A stretch of 45,573 bases of DNA from Klebsiella pneumoniae (GTDB taxonomy: Bacteria > Pseudomonadota > Gammaproteobacteria > Pseudomonadales > UBA5518): NCBI GenBank assembly GCA_945862145.1, contig CAMAXE010000032.1, forward strand, positions 1 through 45,573, in the 5' to 3' direction. Below the pieces are notes generated by a model that did no database searches, was not told where the DNA came from, and saw nothing but the letters and a program-made list of their open reading frames with translations. A program made the translations under genes and the position numbers. How positions within the stretch are numbered: the stretch's first letter is position 1; each line of letters starts with the position of its first letter. Of this stretch, positions 1-7,815 are shown in pieces.

Positions 1-165
1 CACACCGCAGCGCTGGTCAAGGCATACGCGAAACTGGGAGCCGGTGGAATCCGTATGGCTGAATCCACCGAAGGAACATCAGGCGAACAAGGGCAAAACG
101 CTCAAGGCCGCATGATCAATGGACGCGACATCTTTGCTGACAAACACCGCGCTTGCCCACAATGA
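1..165 (+). CDS. Partial open frame of unknown function at the window edge
   Basis: Frame 1 is open from the window edge to a TGA at 163-165, giving a 54-residue C-terminal fragment rich in Gly, Ala and charged residues. I recognise no domain. It lies next to a broken PIN gene and an A+T-rich ParA gene, so it may be the tail of a mobile-element or plasmid-type gene, or simply non-coding. No start is visible and there is nothing to test the frame beyond its openness. Confidence 0.15.
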   Translation, partial: HTAALVKAYAKLGAGGIRMAESTEGTSGEQGQNAQGRMINGRDIFADKHRACPQ

Positions 166-310
166 TAATCGGTTGGTGCGAATCGGCCGTCTCGTCTATG
201 AGACGGTATAAATTTGCCCTTGCCTCACTGGCGGTAAGAGTCTGCATGGGCAGCCACCCCAGCCATCACCCACAGGGGGAAGCAGTCCCGATCGACCAGT
301 TGTCGCGCTG

Positions 311-589
311 ATGCTGGGTATAGATACAAACGTCCTCGTCCGCTTTGTGGTGCGCAATGACGAATCACAATACGAGAAAGTGCGCCGATTGATCCGACGG
401 CAACTGCAGGCCGGTGAGCCGGTTTTCGTCAGCCAACTGGTCATGCTGGAAACCGAGTGGGGGCCAGCGACTCGGCTGCATGAGTACAGCATCGTTCGAT
501 GCCAAGGCGCTCAAGCTACCTGGAGTTACTGCCGTCTTAGACCGACCCCTGTCCTGACGCGGCGGGGTAGCACGCTAGCGTCACCCTAG
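311..589 (+). pseudogene. Truncated PIN-domain (VapC-type) toxin remnant
   Basis: The first 50 or so residues match the N-terminus of VapC-type PIN ribonucleases: the opening MLGIDTNVLVRF carries the first catalytic Asp, followed by the helix around Glu/Arg and the VSQLVMLETEW strand-helix with the second acidic residue. After about residue 52 the similarity stops and the frame runs into unrelated, low-complexity sequence, so the C-terminal acidic residues of the PIN active site are missing. The ATG overlaps the TGA of a short upstream frame (TGATG at 309-313) ending in IDQLSR, the coupling usual between an antitoxin and its toxin, but that upstream frame does not resemble a known antitoxin. 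Probably a dead toxin-antitoxin remnant left by deletion or recombination. Confidence 0.5.
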
Positions 590-846
590 CCCCGTGTATG
601 AGCCATCACCGTTCGAGAGCTAGCAATGATCACGCAGAGACTAGTGTTTTTGAGCTAGCGAGGGCGGGCCCTGGAAGAGGTGCTGAGCTGGGCTCGAAGG
701 GTGACCCCAGTCCAAATTTTCTTTCATTGCCGTTGCAAAAATCACCCCGCAACCTTTATATTCATTGGCTGAAATCTCTACAATCGCCGTATATTAATAA
801 GCCTTAATAGCCTTTCTACTAAGCCGCTACAAAACATAGGCCAACA
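590..846. other. Intergenic stretch before the ParA gene, no gene seen
   Basis: From the decayed PIN frame to the ParA start I see no convincing gene. A 69-codon frame at 598-807 has no recognisable content. Three GCTAGC hexamers occur close together around 566-660. Composition changes from G+C-rich to A+T-rich at roughly 715-760, marking the left border of the A+T-rich ParA segment. Confidence 0.4.
733..762 (+). promoter_or_regulatory. Possible sigma70-type promoter for the ParA gene
   Basis: A TTGCAA hexamer at 733-738 is followed, after an 18-base spacer, by TATATT at 757-762. This lies about 85 bases before the ParA start. It is a match by eye only, in A+T-rich DNA where such matches are frequent. 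Confidence 0.3.
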
Positions 847-1698
847 ATGCGTCGCGTTATTTTTAATCAAAAAGGTGGGGTGGGCAAATCGAGCATAAGC
901 TGTAATTTAGCGGCCGTTAGTGCCTCAATTGATTACAAAACCTTGCTCATCGATTTAGATGTACAAGGTAACTCAAGCTATTATTTGGGTTTTGATACAG
1001 GCACGGATGAAAGGCGCAACTCCATGGCAGGGTCTGTTGCAGAGCTTTTCAAACAAAATACCGGAAGTTGGTTCGGCAGGAAAAGAGATTTAAACCAATT
1101 TATTTATGAAACCGCATTTGAAAACTTGCATTTAATGCCCTCCAACCCTGCCTTGGAAACCATCGAAAAAGAGCTGGAAAGTAAATATAAAATTTACAAG
1201 CTGCGCGATGCTTTGCAGGAGTTATCAAAAGAATACGACCGCATTTATATTGATACACCACCTAATTTTAACTTTTACAGCAAATCTGCCTTGATAGCTG
1301 CTGAGTCCGTTGTTATTCCCTTTGATTGCGATACTTTTTCCAAGGCCGCTTTGTACAGCTTGCTAGGAAACCTTATCGAATTAAAACAAGATCACAACCC
1401 TGATTTGCGCATCGAGGGAATTGTTATAAATCAGTTTAATGGTCAGGCTAAATTACCCACAGAACTGATTGAAGAATTACGCGCCGATAATTTACCTGTT
1501 TTAGATGCGTTCTTGTCTTCTTCGATAAAAATGAAAGAGTCTCATCGCGAACAAAAACCCTTGGTTTATTACGCTCCGAGCCATAAATTAACTGATCAGT
1601 TTCGTGAATTGTTTGATTTAATTGAAGATACTACCGAAGCAGCTAAGGCGGGTGAGAGCAGCATGCCCAAACGCCAAGAGCACCCTAAAAATAGCTGA
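847..1698 (+). CDS. Orphan ParA/Soj-type ATPase
   Basis: A 283-residue ParA/MinD-family P-loop ATPase. The deviant Walker A motif [11 protein letters not shown] is at residues 6-16, a Walker A'-like [11 protein letters not shown] around 34-44, and a Walker B-like IYIDTPP around 134-140. ParA proteins form ATP-dependent dimers on DNA and position plasmids, chromosomes or protein clusters. No parB, helix-turn-helix partner or obvious centromere-like repeat lies nearby, so the cargo is unknown. The N-terminus lacks the extra DNA-binding domain of plasmid P1-type ParA, so it belongs with the short chromosomal or orphan ParAs. The gene and its upstream region are markedly A+T-rich, with many AAA, TTT and TTA codons, compared with the GC-rich codon use all around, and G+C content rises again just after the stop. 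This suggests acquisition from a lower-G+C relative. The ribosome-binding site is weak. Confidence 0.85.
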   Translation: MRRVIFNQKGGVGKSSISCNLAAVSASIDYKTLLIDLDVQGNSSYYLGFDTGTDERRNSMAGSVAELFKQNTGSWFGRKRDLNQFIYETAFENLHLMPSNPALETIEKELESKYKIYKLRDALQELSKEYDRIYIDTPPNFNFYSKSALIAAESVVIPFDCDTFSKAALYSLLGNLIELKQDHNPDLRIEGIVINQFNGQAKLPTELIEELRADNLPVLDAFLSSSIKMKESHREQKPLVYYAPSHKLTDQFRELFDLIEDTTEAAKAGESSMPKRQEHPKNS

Positions 1699-1816
1699 CA
1701 AATACTCGTTATCCCTGTTCGATGCCACCGTGCCGGGACGCGCCTAGCGGCAGCTTGGGCGCTGAATTTCCAGACGAGGAGCGTGATTCCGGCTTGGCGA
1801 CGCGCGCCAGGCGGCG

Positions 1817-2269
1817 TTAGTAAATGCGCCGGTTCCCGATCGCGCCGGGCTGATTCACGCCGGGGTCAACGTGCACGCCAGGCGCTCCAACGTTGCCAAC
1901 CGCACCGGGCTGATTCACGCCAGGGTCAACGTGCACACCTGGCACCCCGACATTGCCAACCGCACCGGGCTGATTCACGCCAGGGTCAACGTGCACACCA
2001 GGCACCCCGACATTGCCAATCGCACCGGGCTGATTCACGCCAGGGTCAACGTGCACGCCAGGCGCTCCAACGTTGCCAACCGCACCAGGCTGATTCACGC
2101 CGGGATCAGCGTGTACTCTGCGCGCTCCATTGTTGCCAGCTGCGCCGGGTCGGTTGGCGCCGCGATCGCTCGCTTGCACCGCGCCACTCAAGGTGATCGC
2201 GAATGCCGTTGCTGCCACCAGCAACGCACCCGGCAGTCCTGAGCACGAACGTCCGACAGTGGTCTTCAT
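1817..2269 (-). CDS. Secreted tandem-repeat protein (20-residue Gly/Asn/Pro/Val repeats)
   Basis: A 150-residue protein with a typical signal peptide: basic start, hydrophobic core at about residues 13-29, likely cleavage after VQA at residue 33. The mature part is almost entirely 20-residue repeats of the type HVDPGVNQPGAVGNVGAPGV. The start is supported by GGAG six bases upstream of the ATG on the minus strand. I do not recognise a family. The composition (Gly, Val, Asn, Pro, Ala, few charges) suggests an extended or beta-helical extracellular or periplasmic polymer-like chain. Two plus-strand frames also stay open across the same DNA because the 60-bp period is a multiple of three. I prefer the minus-strand frame because only it has a signal peptide and a ribosome-binding site. 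Confidence 0.6.
   Translation of the reverse strand: MKTTVGRSCSGLPGALLVAATAFAITLSGAVQASDRGANRPGAAGNNGARRVHADPGVNQPGAVGNVGAPGVHVDPGVNQPGAIGNVGVPGVHVDPGVNQPGAVGNVGVPGVHVDPGVNQPGAVGNVGAPGVHVDPGVNQPGAIGNRRIY
1846..2145. repeat. Five tandem copies of a 60-bp repeat
   Basis: Five head-to-tail 60-bp units (1846-1905, 1906-1965, 1966-2025, 2026-2085, 2086-2145) each begin with a version of CGGGCTGATTCACGC. The inner units are nearly identical, while the last is diverged and a decayed partial unit follows. There are no unique spacers, so this is not a CRISPR array. It encodes the 20-residue protein repeats of the minus-strand secreted protein, and copy number could vary by slippage or recombination without breaking the frame. 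Confidence 0.9.
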
Positions 2270-2625
2270 GATTCACTCCACAATATGGTTGCTGCGCCTT
2301 CAAGATTCGGACCGTTTGTGAGGCCCGGCAGCTCTCGCGAATCAGCCTGTCACGGCTATCGGTGGTTAGCAAGGCTGGGTTATCCAAACGCTTGGCGCCT
2401 CCATGAACCCGCAATACTCGCGTATTCCGCTTTACCAGGGGTGAAGGGCTGGCAAACCCGTTACACTTCGTCGCCCGTTTTGGGCAGCTCAGATTTGACT
2501 GCCCGACAACTGGCTGGTCGCGGGTTCGCGCCCAGCTTGGCCCGCCAACTCTCTTTCAAGATCAGTGGGCTGGGCACCCGGCGCATCCGGCGCCGGGATC
2601 ACCTTCACCTTGTGGTACAGAAACT
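2270..2625. other. Divergent intergenic region with a hairpin, no gene seen
   Basis: This 356-base gap separates the divergently read repeat protein and coiled-coil gene and should hold both promoters. No gene or RNA is recognisable. The only clear structure is a perfect 8-bp stem, CCCGGCGC at 2577-2584 with GCGCCGGG at 2590-2597 around a 5-base loop. It lies 28 bases before the coiled-coil start and lacks a T tract, so it is more likely a leader hairpin or operator than a terminator. Confidence 0.4.
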
Positions 2626-3228
2626 ATGCTTACAGCCAGAAAGCTCGAAAGATTCCTCGAGATAGAAGAGAACCTCCGCACGGAATATCAGGGGAAAATC
2701 GAGGGATTCCAAGGGCAAATCGAGAGTAAATCCGCAGAGCTGGCGCGTTGCCAGCAAGAGTTGGCCACGCAGCGCCAACACATGCAGGCCACGGTCGATC
2801 GCCAACTCGAGACCATCGCGGAACTCTCCGCCAAGGCAACGACCAACCAGCACACGGAGCAACTGAACCGCGAGCTGACCAACCGCAGCGAGAATCTTGC
2901 GGAGGATCTGGCCACTCTCAAGAAGCGCGCCAAGACCCTGCAGAAGGATCTGACCGAGGCGCGCGACGAGATCAAGGTACTCACCCAGTACGATCCCGTC
3001 CGGATGAAGAAGAACCTCGAGGCCAGCAAAAAGAAGCTGGCAGAGCAAACCTCGGCGAACGAACTGCTGCAGAAATCACTCGGTAAAACGCGGGCCGAGA
3101 ACGCGGAGTTGCAGCGCAAGGTGAAGGAACTGGAAAGCAAGCAAGCGGATGCCATCGAGCAACCGGCAGATGAAAAGACAGAAGAAACGGCCCAGACGGA
3201 CACAGCCGAGCTACCCGTTACTCCCTGA
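2626..3228 (+). CDS. Coiled-coil protein of unknown function
   Basis: A 200-residue, highly charged protein (Glu, Lys, Gln, Arg) with heptad-like spacing of Leu, Ile and Ala from about residue 5 to 175, then an acidic, Pro/Thr-rich, probably disordered tail. No signal peptide, membrane segment or catalytic motif is visible, so a cytoplasmic scaffold or filament-type role is possible but not shown. The ATG at 2626 has only a weak ribosome-binding site and is preceded by a GC-rich hairpin. The next gene is convergent. Confidence 0.6.
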   Translation: MLTARKLERFLEIEENLRTEYQGKIEGFQGQIESKSAELARCQQELATQRQHMQATVDRQLETIAELSAKATTNQHTEQLNRELTNRSENLAEDLATLKKRAKTLQKDLTEARDEIKVLTQYDPVRMKKNLEASKKKLAEQTSANELLQKSLGKTRAENAELQRKVKELESKQADAIEQPADEKTEETAQTDTAELPVTP

Positions 3229-3256
3229 GATCTCCAGCCAGACGAGGCTTGTCCGC

Positions 3257-3285
3257 GTCGCCGCCACCGGATCCGGCGCGGCGAC
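3257..3285. terminator. Nested hairpin between convergent genes, possible bidirectional terminator
   Basis: GTCGCCGC at 3257-3264 pairs perfectly with GCGGCGAC at 3278-3285, and the intervening bases hold a second palindrome, CCGGATCCGG. It sits in the short gap between the convergent coiled-coil and SnoaL-like genes, where a two-way terminator is expected. There is no T run on either side, so termination is inferred from position and stem strength. Confidence 0.4.
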
Positions 3286-3297
3286 CGGCTCGGAGCC

Positions 3298-3738
3298 TTA
3301 GTTGAGCAGGTAGTCTGCCCACTCCACGATCTTGCCGTTCTTCACCACGAAGACGCCCGTCACGGGATAGATCTGGTCTGGCTTGCCCTCGGTCTTCACC
3401 GTATCGATGCGGGTATTGACTACCACAGGGCCGTGTACCGTGGACTCGAGCACCTCCACCGTCACCGTGACACCCGGCACCAGAAAACTCTTCAACGCGC
3501 TCGCCACGGCCGCCGGGCCAACCGCCGCTGGCTCGTCTTCAACCATGCGCACGCTGGCCTGATCGGCCAGGTGAGCCACGGCAGCATCAGGTGTGTTCCA
3601 GGACGACATGAAAGCCGCCACGACCTTGAGGTTGGCGCGCTCTTCCGCGGTGGGAGCAAATTCCGCGTGAGTAGCGCAGCTCAGCAAAATCGAGAGCGTG
3701 GCTCCCAGTGCGATCAAAACTTGCCTTGATACAGACAT
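3298..3738 (-). CDS. Exported SnoaL-like (NTF2-fold) protein
   Basis: The product has a signal peptide (MSVSRQVLIALGATLSILL, cleavage near THA|EF) followed by an NTF2/SnoaL-like alpha+beta cone domain of about 120 residues, ending in the family-typical pattern of a target-strand Val/Ile series and a final WADYLLN. Limonene-1,2-epoxide hydrolase and polyketide-cyclase proteins share this fold, but many members have unknown substrates. I place the start at the second of two adjacent ATGs (3738), 4 bases after a GGGGAAGG ribosome-binding site. The longer frame to 3789 lacks that support and would put 17 polar residues before the signal peptide. Export to the periplasm is unusual for the fold. 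Confidence 0.65.
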   Translation of the reverse strand: MSVSRQVLIALGATLSILLSCATHAEFAPTAEERANLKVVAAFMSSWNTPDAAVAHLADQASVRMVEDEPAAVGPAAVASALKSFLVPGVTVTVEVLESTVHGPVVVNTRIDTVKTEGKPDQIYPVTGVFVVKNGKIVEWADYLLN

Positions 3739-3854
3739 CATGCCTTCCCCGCGTTTCAGATAACACGCTGTTGAACCATCAGCGGACACGCAAAGCTTAG
3801 CCCACCGACCCTACTCGATGCGATTGCGTCTGCAACCACTTACCATGCCTGGCG

Positions 3855-4841
3855 TCACAACCCGAGCAAGACCCGCTCACCCTTGGGCAAAATGGCGAAC
3901 GACACGCCGGTCCGGGTTTTCATGTCATCGAGAAAAGCCATGGCACGCTGGAAATCGCTATCAGGCACCAGCGGCTGCGTGAGCGGCGTGCTCATGACAT
4001 CCCAGTGGATCGGAAACACAGCGCGCGCACCGGTGGTGGTGACAACCTCGCGGTAATAGGCCTCCTGCTCGGCGCGCGGCAGATCACCGAGCCCGCCGGT
4101 GCCAAGCAGGATGGCATCTGCCTTGACGCCCTTCAGCGCGCCCGGCTGGTAGCCCGCGCTGCCCTGGATCAGCAGATTGCCAGTGGGGTGTTCGAGCAGG
4201 ATCGTCCAGGTGATGCCCTCTTTATAGGCGTCGAACCGGGCCGGCGGCACCAGCGGCTTGTCGATGCTGCTGTTCAGCATTGCCGTGGCAAGCGGTTCGG
4301 GCAATGGCCAGTGCTTGCTGCGGTAGAAGCGCACCGTGAACTTGCCGTAGCGCAGCGCCGCTCCGGGCTCCACCACACGGATCTGCGTCTCGGGCAGATC
4401 GAGCCCGCGACCCACGTTGGCTGTCGATTGCGACCCCACCAGATCCGCACCCGTCAGCGCCGCCACCACGGGGGCATCCATGGCGTGATCGAAATGGGAA
4501 TGCAGCACCAACACAGCCGAGAGACTCTCGATAGCCAGCGCATCGAGTGTGGACCGGATTGCCGCCATGTCGGGCCTGACCAGCCCACCTCCCTGCGGCG
4601 AGTTGTCGATTTTCACCCGGCTAAAATAGCCATCGGTCATCAGTGATGTCTCGCCGTCGCTGATCAGTGCTGTGGTAGCGCCCATAAATGTCACCACGAG
4701 CCCCCGCTCGCCGGGCCGTGGCGGGCGATGGATCTCGAGGTCCTCGAGCCGGTAATCCGCGCCATTCGACACCGCGGCAAACACCGTCAGCAGCAGAGCG
4801 GCCAACAGTTGCAAGCGAGCCTCCATGGCGCGAGGTTTCAT
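3855..4841 (-). CDS. Exported metallo-beta-lactamase-fold hydrolase
   Basis: A 328-residue protein with an N-terminal signal peptide (hydrophobic residues 10-25) and an MBL-fold domain. The metal-binding motif HSHFDH is at residues 114-119 (His114, His116, Asp118, His119), with a late His in FPIHWDV near residue 278. The fold typically binds two Zn or Fe ions and hydrolyses lactam, ester, phosphodiester or lactone bonds; the substrate here is unknown. It lies 10 bases downstream of the MFS transporter gene on the same strand, so transporter and hydrolase are probably co-transcribed and may act on the same compound. Confidence 0.8.
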   Translation of the reverse strand: MKPRAMEARLQLLAALLLTVFAAVSNGADYRLEDLEIHRPPRPGERGLVVTFMGATTALISDGETSLMTDGYFSRVKIDNSPQGGGLVRPDMAAIRSTLDALAIESLSAVLVLHSHFDHAMDAPVVAALTGADLVGSQSTANVGRGLDLPETQIRVVEPGAALRYGKFTVRFYRSKHWPLPEPLATAMLNSSIDKPLVPPARFDAYKEGITWTILLEHPTGNLLIQGSAGYQPGALKGVKADAILLGTGGLGDLPRAEQEAYYREVVTTTGARAVFPIHWDVMSTPLTQPLVPDSDFQRAMAFLDDMKTRTGVSFAILPKGERVLLGL

Positions 4842-4851
4842 TGGACCGCAC

Positions 4852-6081
4852 TCAGTTTTTGCTTGACGCAGTGGCGGTCCATTTCAACGGTGTGACCTTC
4901 GGCAGGATCAGCACCCAGCCGATCAGGCCGAGGATATTCACCGCAGCCGCCAGCCGGAAGGCGATATCGAAGCGCCCGGTCTGGTCGACCAGCACGCCGG
5001 TGATCAACGGCGCGACCAGGCCAGCCACGTTACCGACCGCGTTCTGCACGCCAACCCAGCGCGCCGTAGCCTGCGGTCCTGCCACGATCTGGGGAATCGC
5101 GAAGAGGCCCGGATACGAAAGCCCGCTCACCACCATGAACACCAACAGCGCGATTACGGAGCCGGTTGCCGGCAGGGCCACCATACCGATCATGCAGGCC
5201 ACACCCACCGCGTGAACCACGCCCATGGTCGTCTTGTAGACCAGCGTGGGGCTGTAGCCGGCGCGGATCAAGCGGTCTGCCACCCACCCGGCCAGCAACG
5301 CGCTCATGGCGTTAAGCAGGTAGGCCCACGAGGCTATACCCACCATGGTCTCAAGCGAAAAGCCCCGCGTCTTCACCAGGTAGAACGGCAGCCACGAGGC
5401 GATGAAATAGTAGCCATAGTTCGAGGCGAAATGCCCCAGCCCCGCACCCCACAGCGCGCGCTGCCGCAGGATCTGCCCGAAGCTCGGCTGCGCGTCATCC
5501 GCAAGCTGAGCCGCAGATGCGCGCGGGATCACCGCGCGTCGCCACGGCACCAGCCACAGCAAGGAAGCAGCGCCAAACAGGATGAACACCGGACGCCAGC
5601 CATAGAGGCTCATCAGGTAGCCGCCAATCAGCGTGCCGATGGCAGGTCCCAGCAGATACCCGAAGCTGAGCACGCCGTTGGCGACACCCAGACGACTCAC
5701 GTCCACCGCGTTGGCGAGGACCTTGGATGCGCACGGGAAAGCCGCGCTCTCGCCGATGCCGAGTAGGATGCGCAGCAGCAGCAAGGCCACAAAACCATGG
5801 ACGAACCCGGTGAAAAACGTCGCCAGGGACCACACCGCCAAACCCACCCCCAGCACGAGCTTCGCGCCATAGCGGTCGGCGAGCCAGCCCATGAAGGGCA
5901 TGCAGACGACGTACCCGTAGTAGAAGGCCGAAAACAGCACACCAAGCTGGCTGGCGCTGAGGTGCAGCTCGTCCTGCAGTAGCGGCGCGGCCGTGGCGAG
6001 ATTGCCACGATCGATGTAGTTGATGAACACCGCCGCCGTAACGAGCAGCACCAGGCGTGTAGACGATCTGGAGTCAGTCAT
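4852..6081 (-). CDS. MFS transporter, anion:cation symporter (ACS) type
   Basis: A 409-residue, 12-helix major facilitator protein. The NYIDRGNLATAAPLLQ stretch at residues 20-35 is typical of the ACS branch, which carries organic anions such as hexuronates, glucarate and phthalate. The loop 2-3 signature is GWLADRYGAK, and helix 4 carries RILLGIGESAAFP. AGGA is six bases upstream of the ATG. It is followed after 10 bases by the MBL-fold hydrolase, suggesting a two-gene uptake-and-cleavage operon. The substrate cannot be assigned, but an organic acid is likely from the family. Confidence 0.85.
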   Translation of the reverse strand: MTDSRSSTRLVLLVTAAVFINYIDRGNLATAAPLLQDELHLSASQLGVLFSAFYYGYVVCMPFMGWLADRYGAKLVLGVGLAVWSLATFFTGFVHGFVALLLLRILLGIGESAAFPCASKVLANAVDVSRLGVANGVLSFGYLLGPAIGTLIGGYLMSLYGWRPVFILFGAASLLWLVPWRRAVIPRASAAQLADDAQPSFGQILRQRALWGAGLGHFASNYGYYFIASWLPFYLVKTRGFSLETMVGIASWAYLLNAMSALLAGWVADRLIRAGYSPTLVYKTTMGVVHAVGVACMIGMVALPATGSVIALLVFMVVSGLSYPGLFAIPQIVAGPQATARWVGVQNAVGNVAGLVAPLITGVLVDQTGRFDIAFRLAAAVNILGLIGWVLILPKVTPLKWTATASSKN

Positions 6082-6452
6082 GGCTGATCCTGGCTTGAGG
6101 CCTGCCTCGCGGGAACCATCAGAGGGCCTTTTGTTGTTCGTACGGGAAAGTCACGGCCCCGCCGCGTGGCAGCATGTATACACCATCGTCGAAATGGAAG
6201 TGCCTTCTCCAGCGCACGCCTCCCGGCGGCACCAGACAAACCCACCGCGGATACGGGTGACGACCCTTACCGGCCCGCGGATAGTGCGTCCCGGTGACCG
6301 ATTGCCACCGCACAGGGCGCGACCTTGTGCATCTCATCAAGGAACACTTACCGGTGCGCTCAAGGCTCAGCTCTCAGAGTTTCCTTGAGTACCCCCAGAA
6401 AACAGACTAACGTTCCACCCGGCTGACCTTACTCAGCAAGGGGAGTTGTGAA
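6082..6452. other. Divergent intergenic region with an inverted repeat, no gene seen
   Basis: This 371-base gap lies between the divergent MFS and di-heme peroxidase genes. A 73-codon minus-strand frame inside it has no recognisable content. Near the right side CTCAAGG (6359-6365) and CCTTGAG (6383-6389) form a 7-bp inverted repeat with a 17-base spacer, about 65 bases before the peroxidase start. This may be an operator or a weak hairpin. Confidence 0.35.
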
Positions 6453-7463
6453 ATGCGATCAATCTCATTCCTTAGCCGCCCTGGCGTGTTTTTGGTGCTG
6501 GCTTGCTTGAGTTGGGGAGGGGCGCAGGCAGGCATACTCGATTACCGCAGACCGCCGATCCTGCCACCACCTGCGGGCAACGAGTCCACACCTGCTCGCG
6601 TAGCCTTGGGCAAAGTCCTCTTTTTCGACCCACGGCTCTCGGGCTCGAAATGGATCAGTTGTGCCACCTGCCACAATCCTGCGCTCGGTTGGGCAGACGG
6701 CTTGCCAACGGGTATCGGGCATGGAATGCAAAATCTCGCGCGATCGACTCCAACCGTGCTCAATACCGCCTACAACAAGTTCCAGTTCTGGGATGGCAGA
6801 GCCCGATCGCTGGAAGAGCAGGCGCTAGGCCCCATCCTGAATGCAGGTGAAATGCACCGGGATATGGGCAGTCTGCTCCGCGACCTCTCAGCGATTGATG
6901 GCTATAAGACGATGTTCGCGGCCGCCTATCGCGAAGATGGCGTCAGCGAGGCGGCAATCGGAAAGGCGCTCGCAGCCTATGAACGGACACTGATCACCAC
7001 GGAGGCTCCTTTCGACGCCTGGGTCGAGGGCAACGAGTCCGCCATCACTGATTCAGCCAAGCGCGGATTTGTGCTGTTCGAAGGCAAGGCAAAGTGCAAT
7101 TTGTGCCACCAGGGCTTCAATTTCCAGGACGACGGTTTCCACAATCTCGGGTTGAAAGAGAGCGGAAAACCCGATCCGGGCCGTTACGCGCAGCGAGCGC
7201 TGCCCGCTGCAAGGGGCGCCTTCAAGACCCCGACACTACGCGAGCTGTCGCTCACCGCCCCCTACATGCACAACGGGACCTACGCCACGCTGCAAGAGGT
7301 GATCGATCACTACAACCGTGGTGGCGACGTGCGGACCAACCTGTCTCCGAACATGCATCCGCTGAATCTGAGCACAACGGAAAAGTCTGACCTGATTGAA
7401 TTTCTCGGAGCGCTTAACAGCACAAACCCCCTGACGGAAACCATCCCGATTTTACCCCAGTAA
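6453..7463 (+). CDS. Di-heme cytochrome c peroxidase (CcpA/MauG family)
   Basis: A 336-residue exported protein: signal peptide (cleavage near AQA|GI), then two cytochrome c domains with CATCH at residues 70-74 and CNLCH at 215-219. The block TPTVLNTAYN and the late PYMHNGTYATLQEV are hallmarks of bacterial di-heme peroxidases and MauG-like enzymes. Such enzymes reduce periplasmic hydrogen peroxide with electrons from a small cytochrome or cupredoxin, or oxidise protein side chains. The ATG has GGGGAG seven bases upstream. The immediate downstream genes, a cupredoxin and a two-heme cytochrome, fit as its electron donors. Which of peroxidase or MauG-type activity applies cannot be told from sequence. 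Confidence 0.9.
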   Translation: MRSISFLSRPGVFLVLACLSWGGAQAGILDYRRPPILPPPAGNESTPARVALGKVLFFDPRLSGSKWISCATCHNPALGWADGLPTGIGHGMQNLARSTPTVLNTAYNKFQFWDGRARSLEEQALGPILNAGEMHRDMGSLLRDLSAIDGYKTMFAAAYREDGVSEAAIGKALAAYERTLITTEAPFDAWVEGNESAITDSAKRGFVLFEGKAKCNLCHQGFNFQDDGFHNLGLKESGKPDPGRYAQRALPAARGAFKTPTLRELSLTAPYMHNGTYATLQEVIDHYNRGGDVRTNLSPNMHPLNLSTTEKSDLIEFLGALNSTNPLTETIPILPQ

Positions 7464-7478
7464 GCAGTGAGGAGATGA

Positions 7479-7814
7479 ATGATGCAGAGCCAACGAATCG
7501 CGCTCGTGATCGCATGCTTGATGCCGGCATTGCAGGTGAGCGCCGAAGAATATGTCGTTGACCAGATCGGCAAAGCGTTTGTGATGACCGGGAAGCCGGT
7601 TACCGCGCTCAAGCTCAAGAAAGGCGATTCGGTGAGCTTCAAGAACGGAGACCCGTTTTTCCACAACATCTTCTCCCTTTCGGAACTGCAGACCTTTGAT
7701 TTGGGCTCCTATCCGGCAGGCGAAGCGCGGGCAGTTAAATTCGATGTAACAGGCACCGTGGATGTGGAATGTGCCATCCATCCCGACATGCACATGTCAG
7801 TTGAGGTTGAATAA
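7479..7814 (+). CDS. Small periplasmic blue-copper protein (plastocyanin/azurin-like cupredoxin)
   Basis: A 111-residue protein: signal peptide to about residue 22 (VSA|EE), then a single cupredoxin domain. The type 1 copper ligands are all visible: His62 in FFHN, Cys98 in VECAIHPDM, His101, and Met104 (or Met106). It is a one-electron carrier. It starts 15 bases after the peroxidase gene and is followed one base after its stop by the two-heme cytochrome, so the three form one operon. Its likely job is to shuttle electrons to the peroxidase or between it and the cytochrome. Confidence 0.9.
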   Translation: MMQSQRIALVIACLMPALQVSAEEYVVDQIGKAFVMTGKPVTALKLKKGDSVSFKNGDPFFHNIFSLSELQTFDLGSYPAGEARAVKFDVTGTVDVECAIHPDMHMSVEVE

Positions 7815-7815
7815 G

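Noticed and set aside
598-807. 69-codon frame before the ParA gene
   Set aside because: No recognisable content, and it crosses the composition border at about 715-760.
1846-2145. Possible CRISPR array
   Set aside because: Units are contiguous 60-bp tandem copies with no unique spacers.
1783-2242. Two plus-strand open frames across the 60-bp repeats
   Set aside because: They stay open only because the repeat period is a multiple of three. Neither has a signal peptide, ribosome-binding site or recognisable sequence, and the minus-strand frame has both.
6119-6340. 73-codon minus-strand frame in the MFS/peroxidase gap
   Set aside because: No ribosome-binding site, no family resemblance and high Arg/Pro content as expected of non-coding GC-rich DNA.
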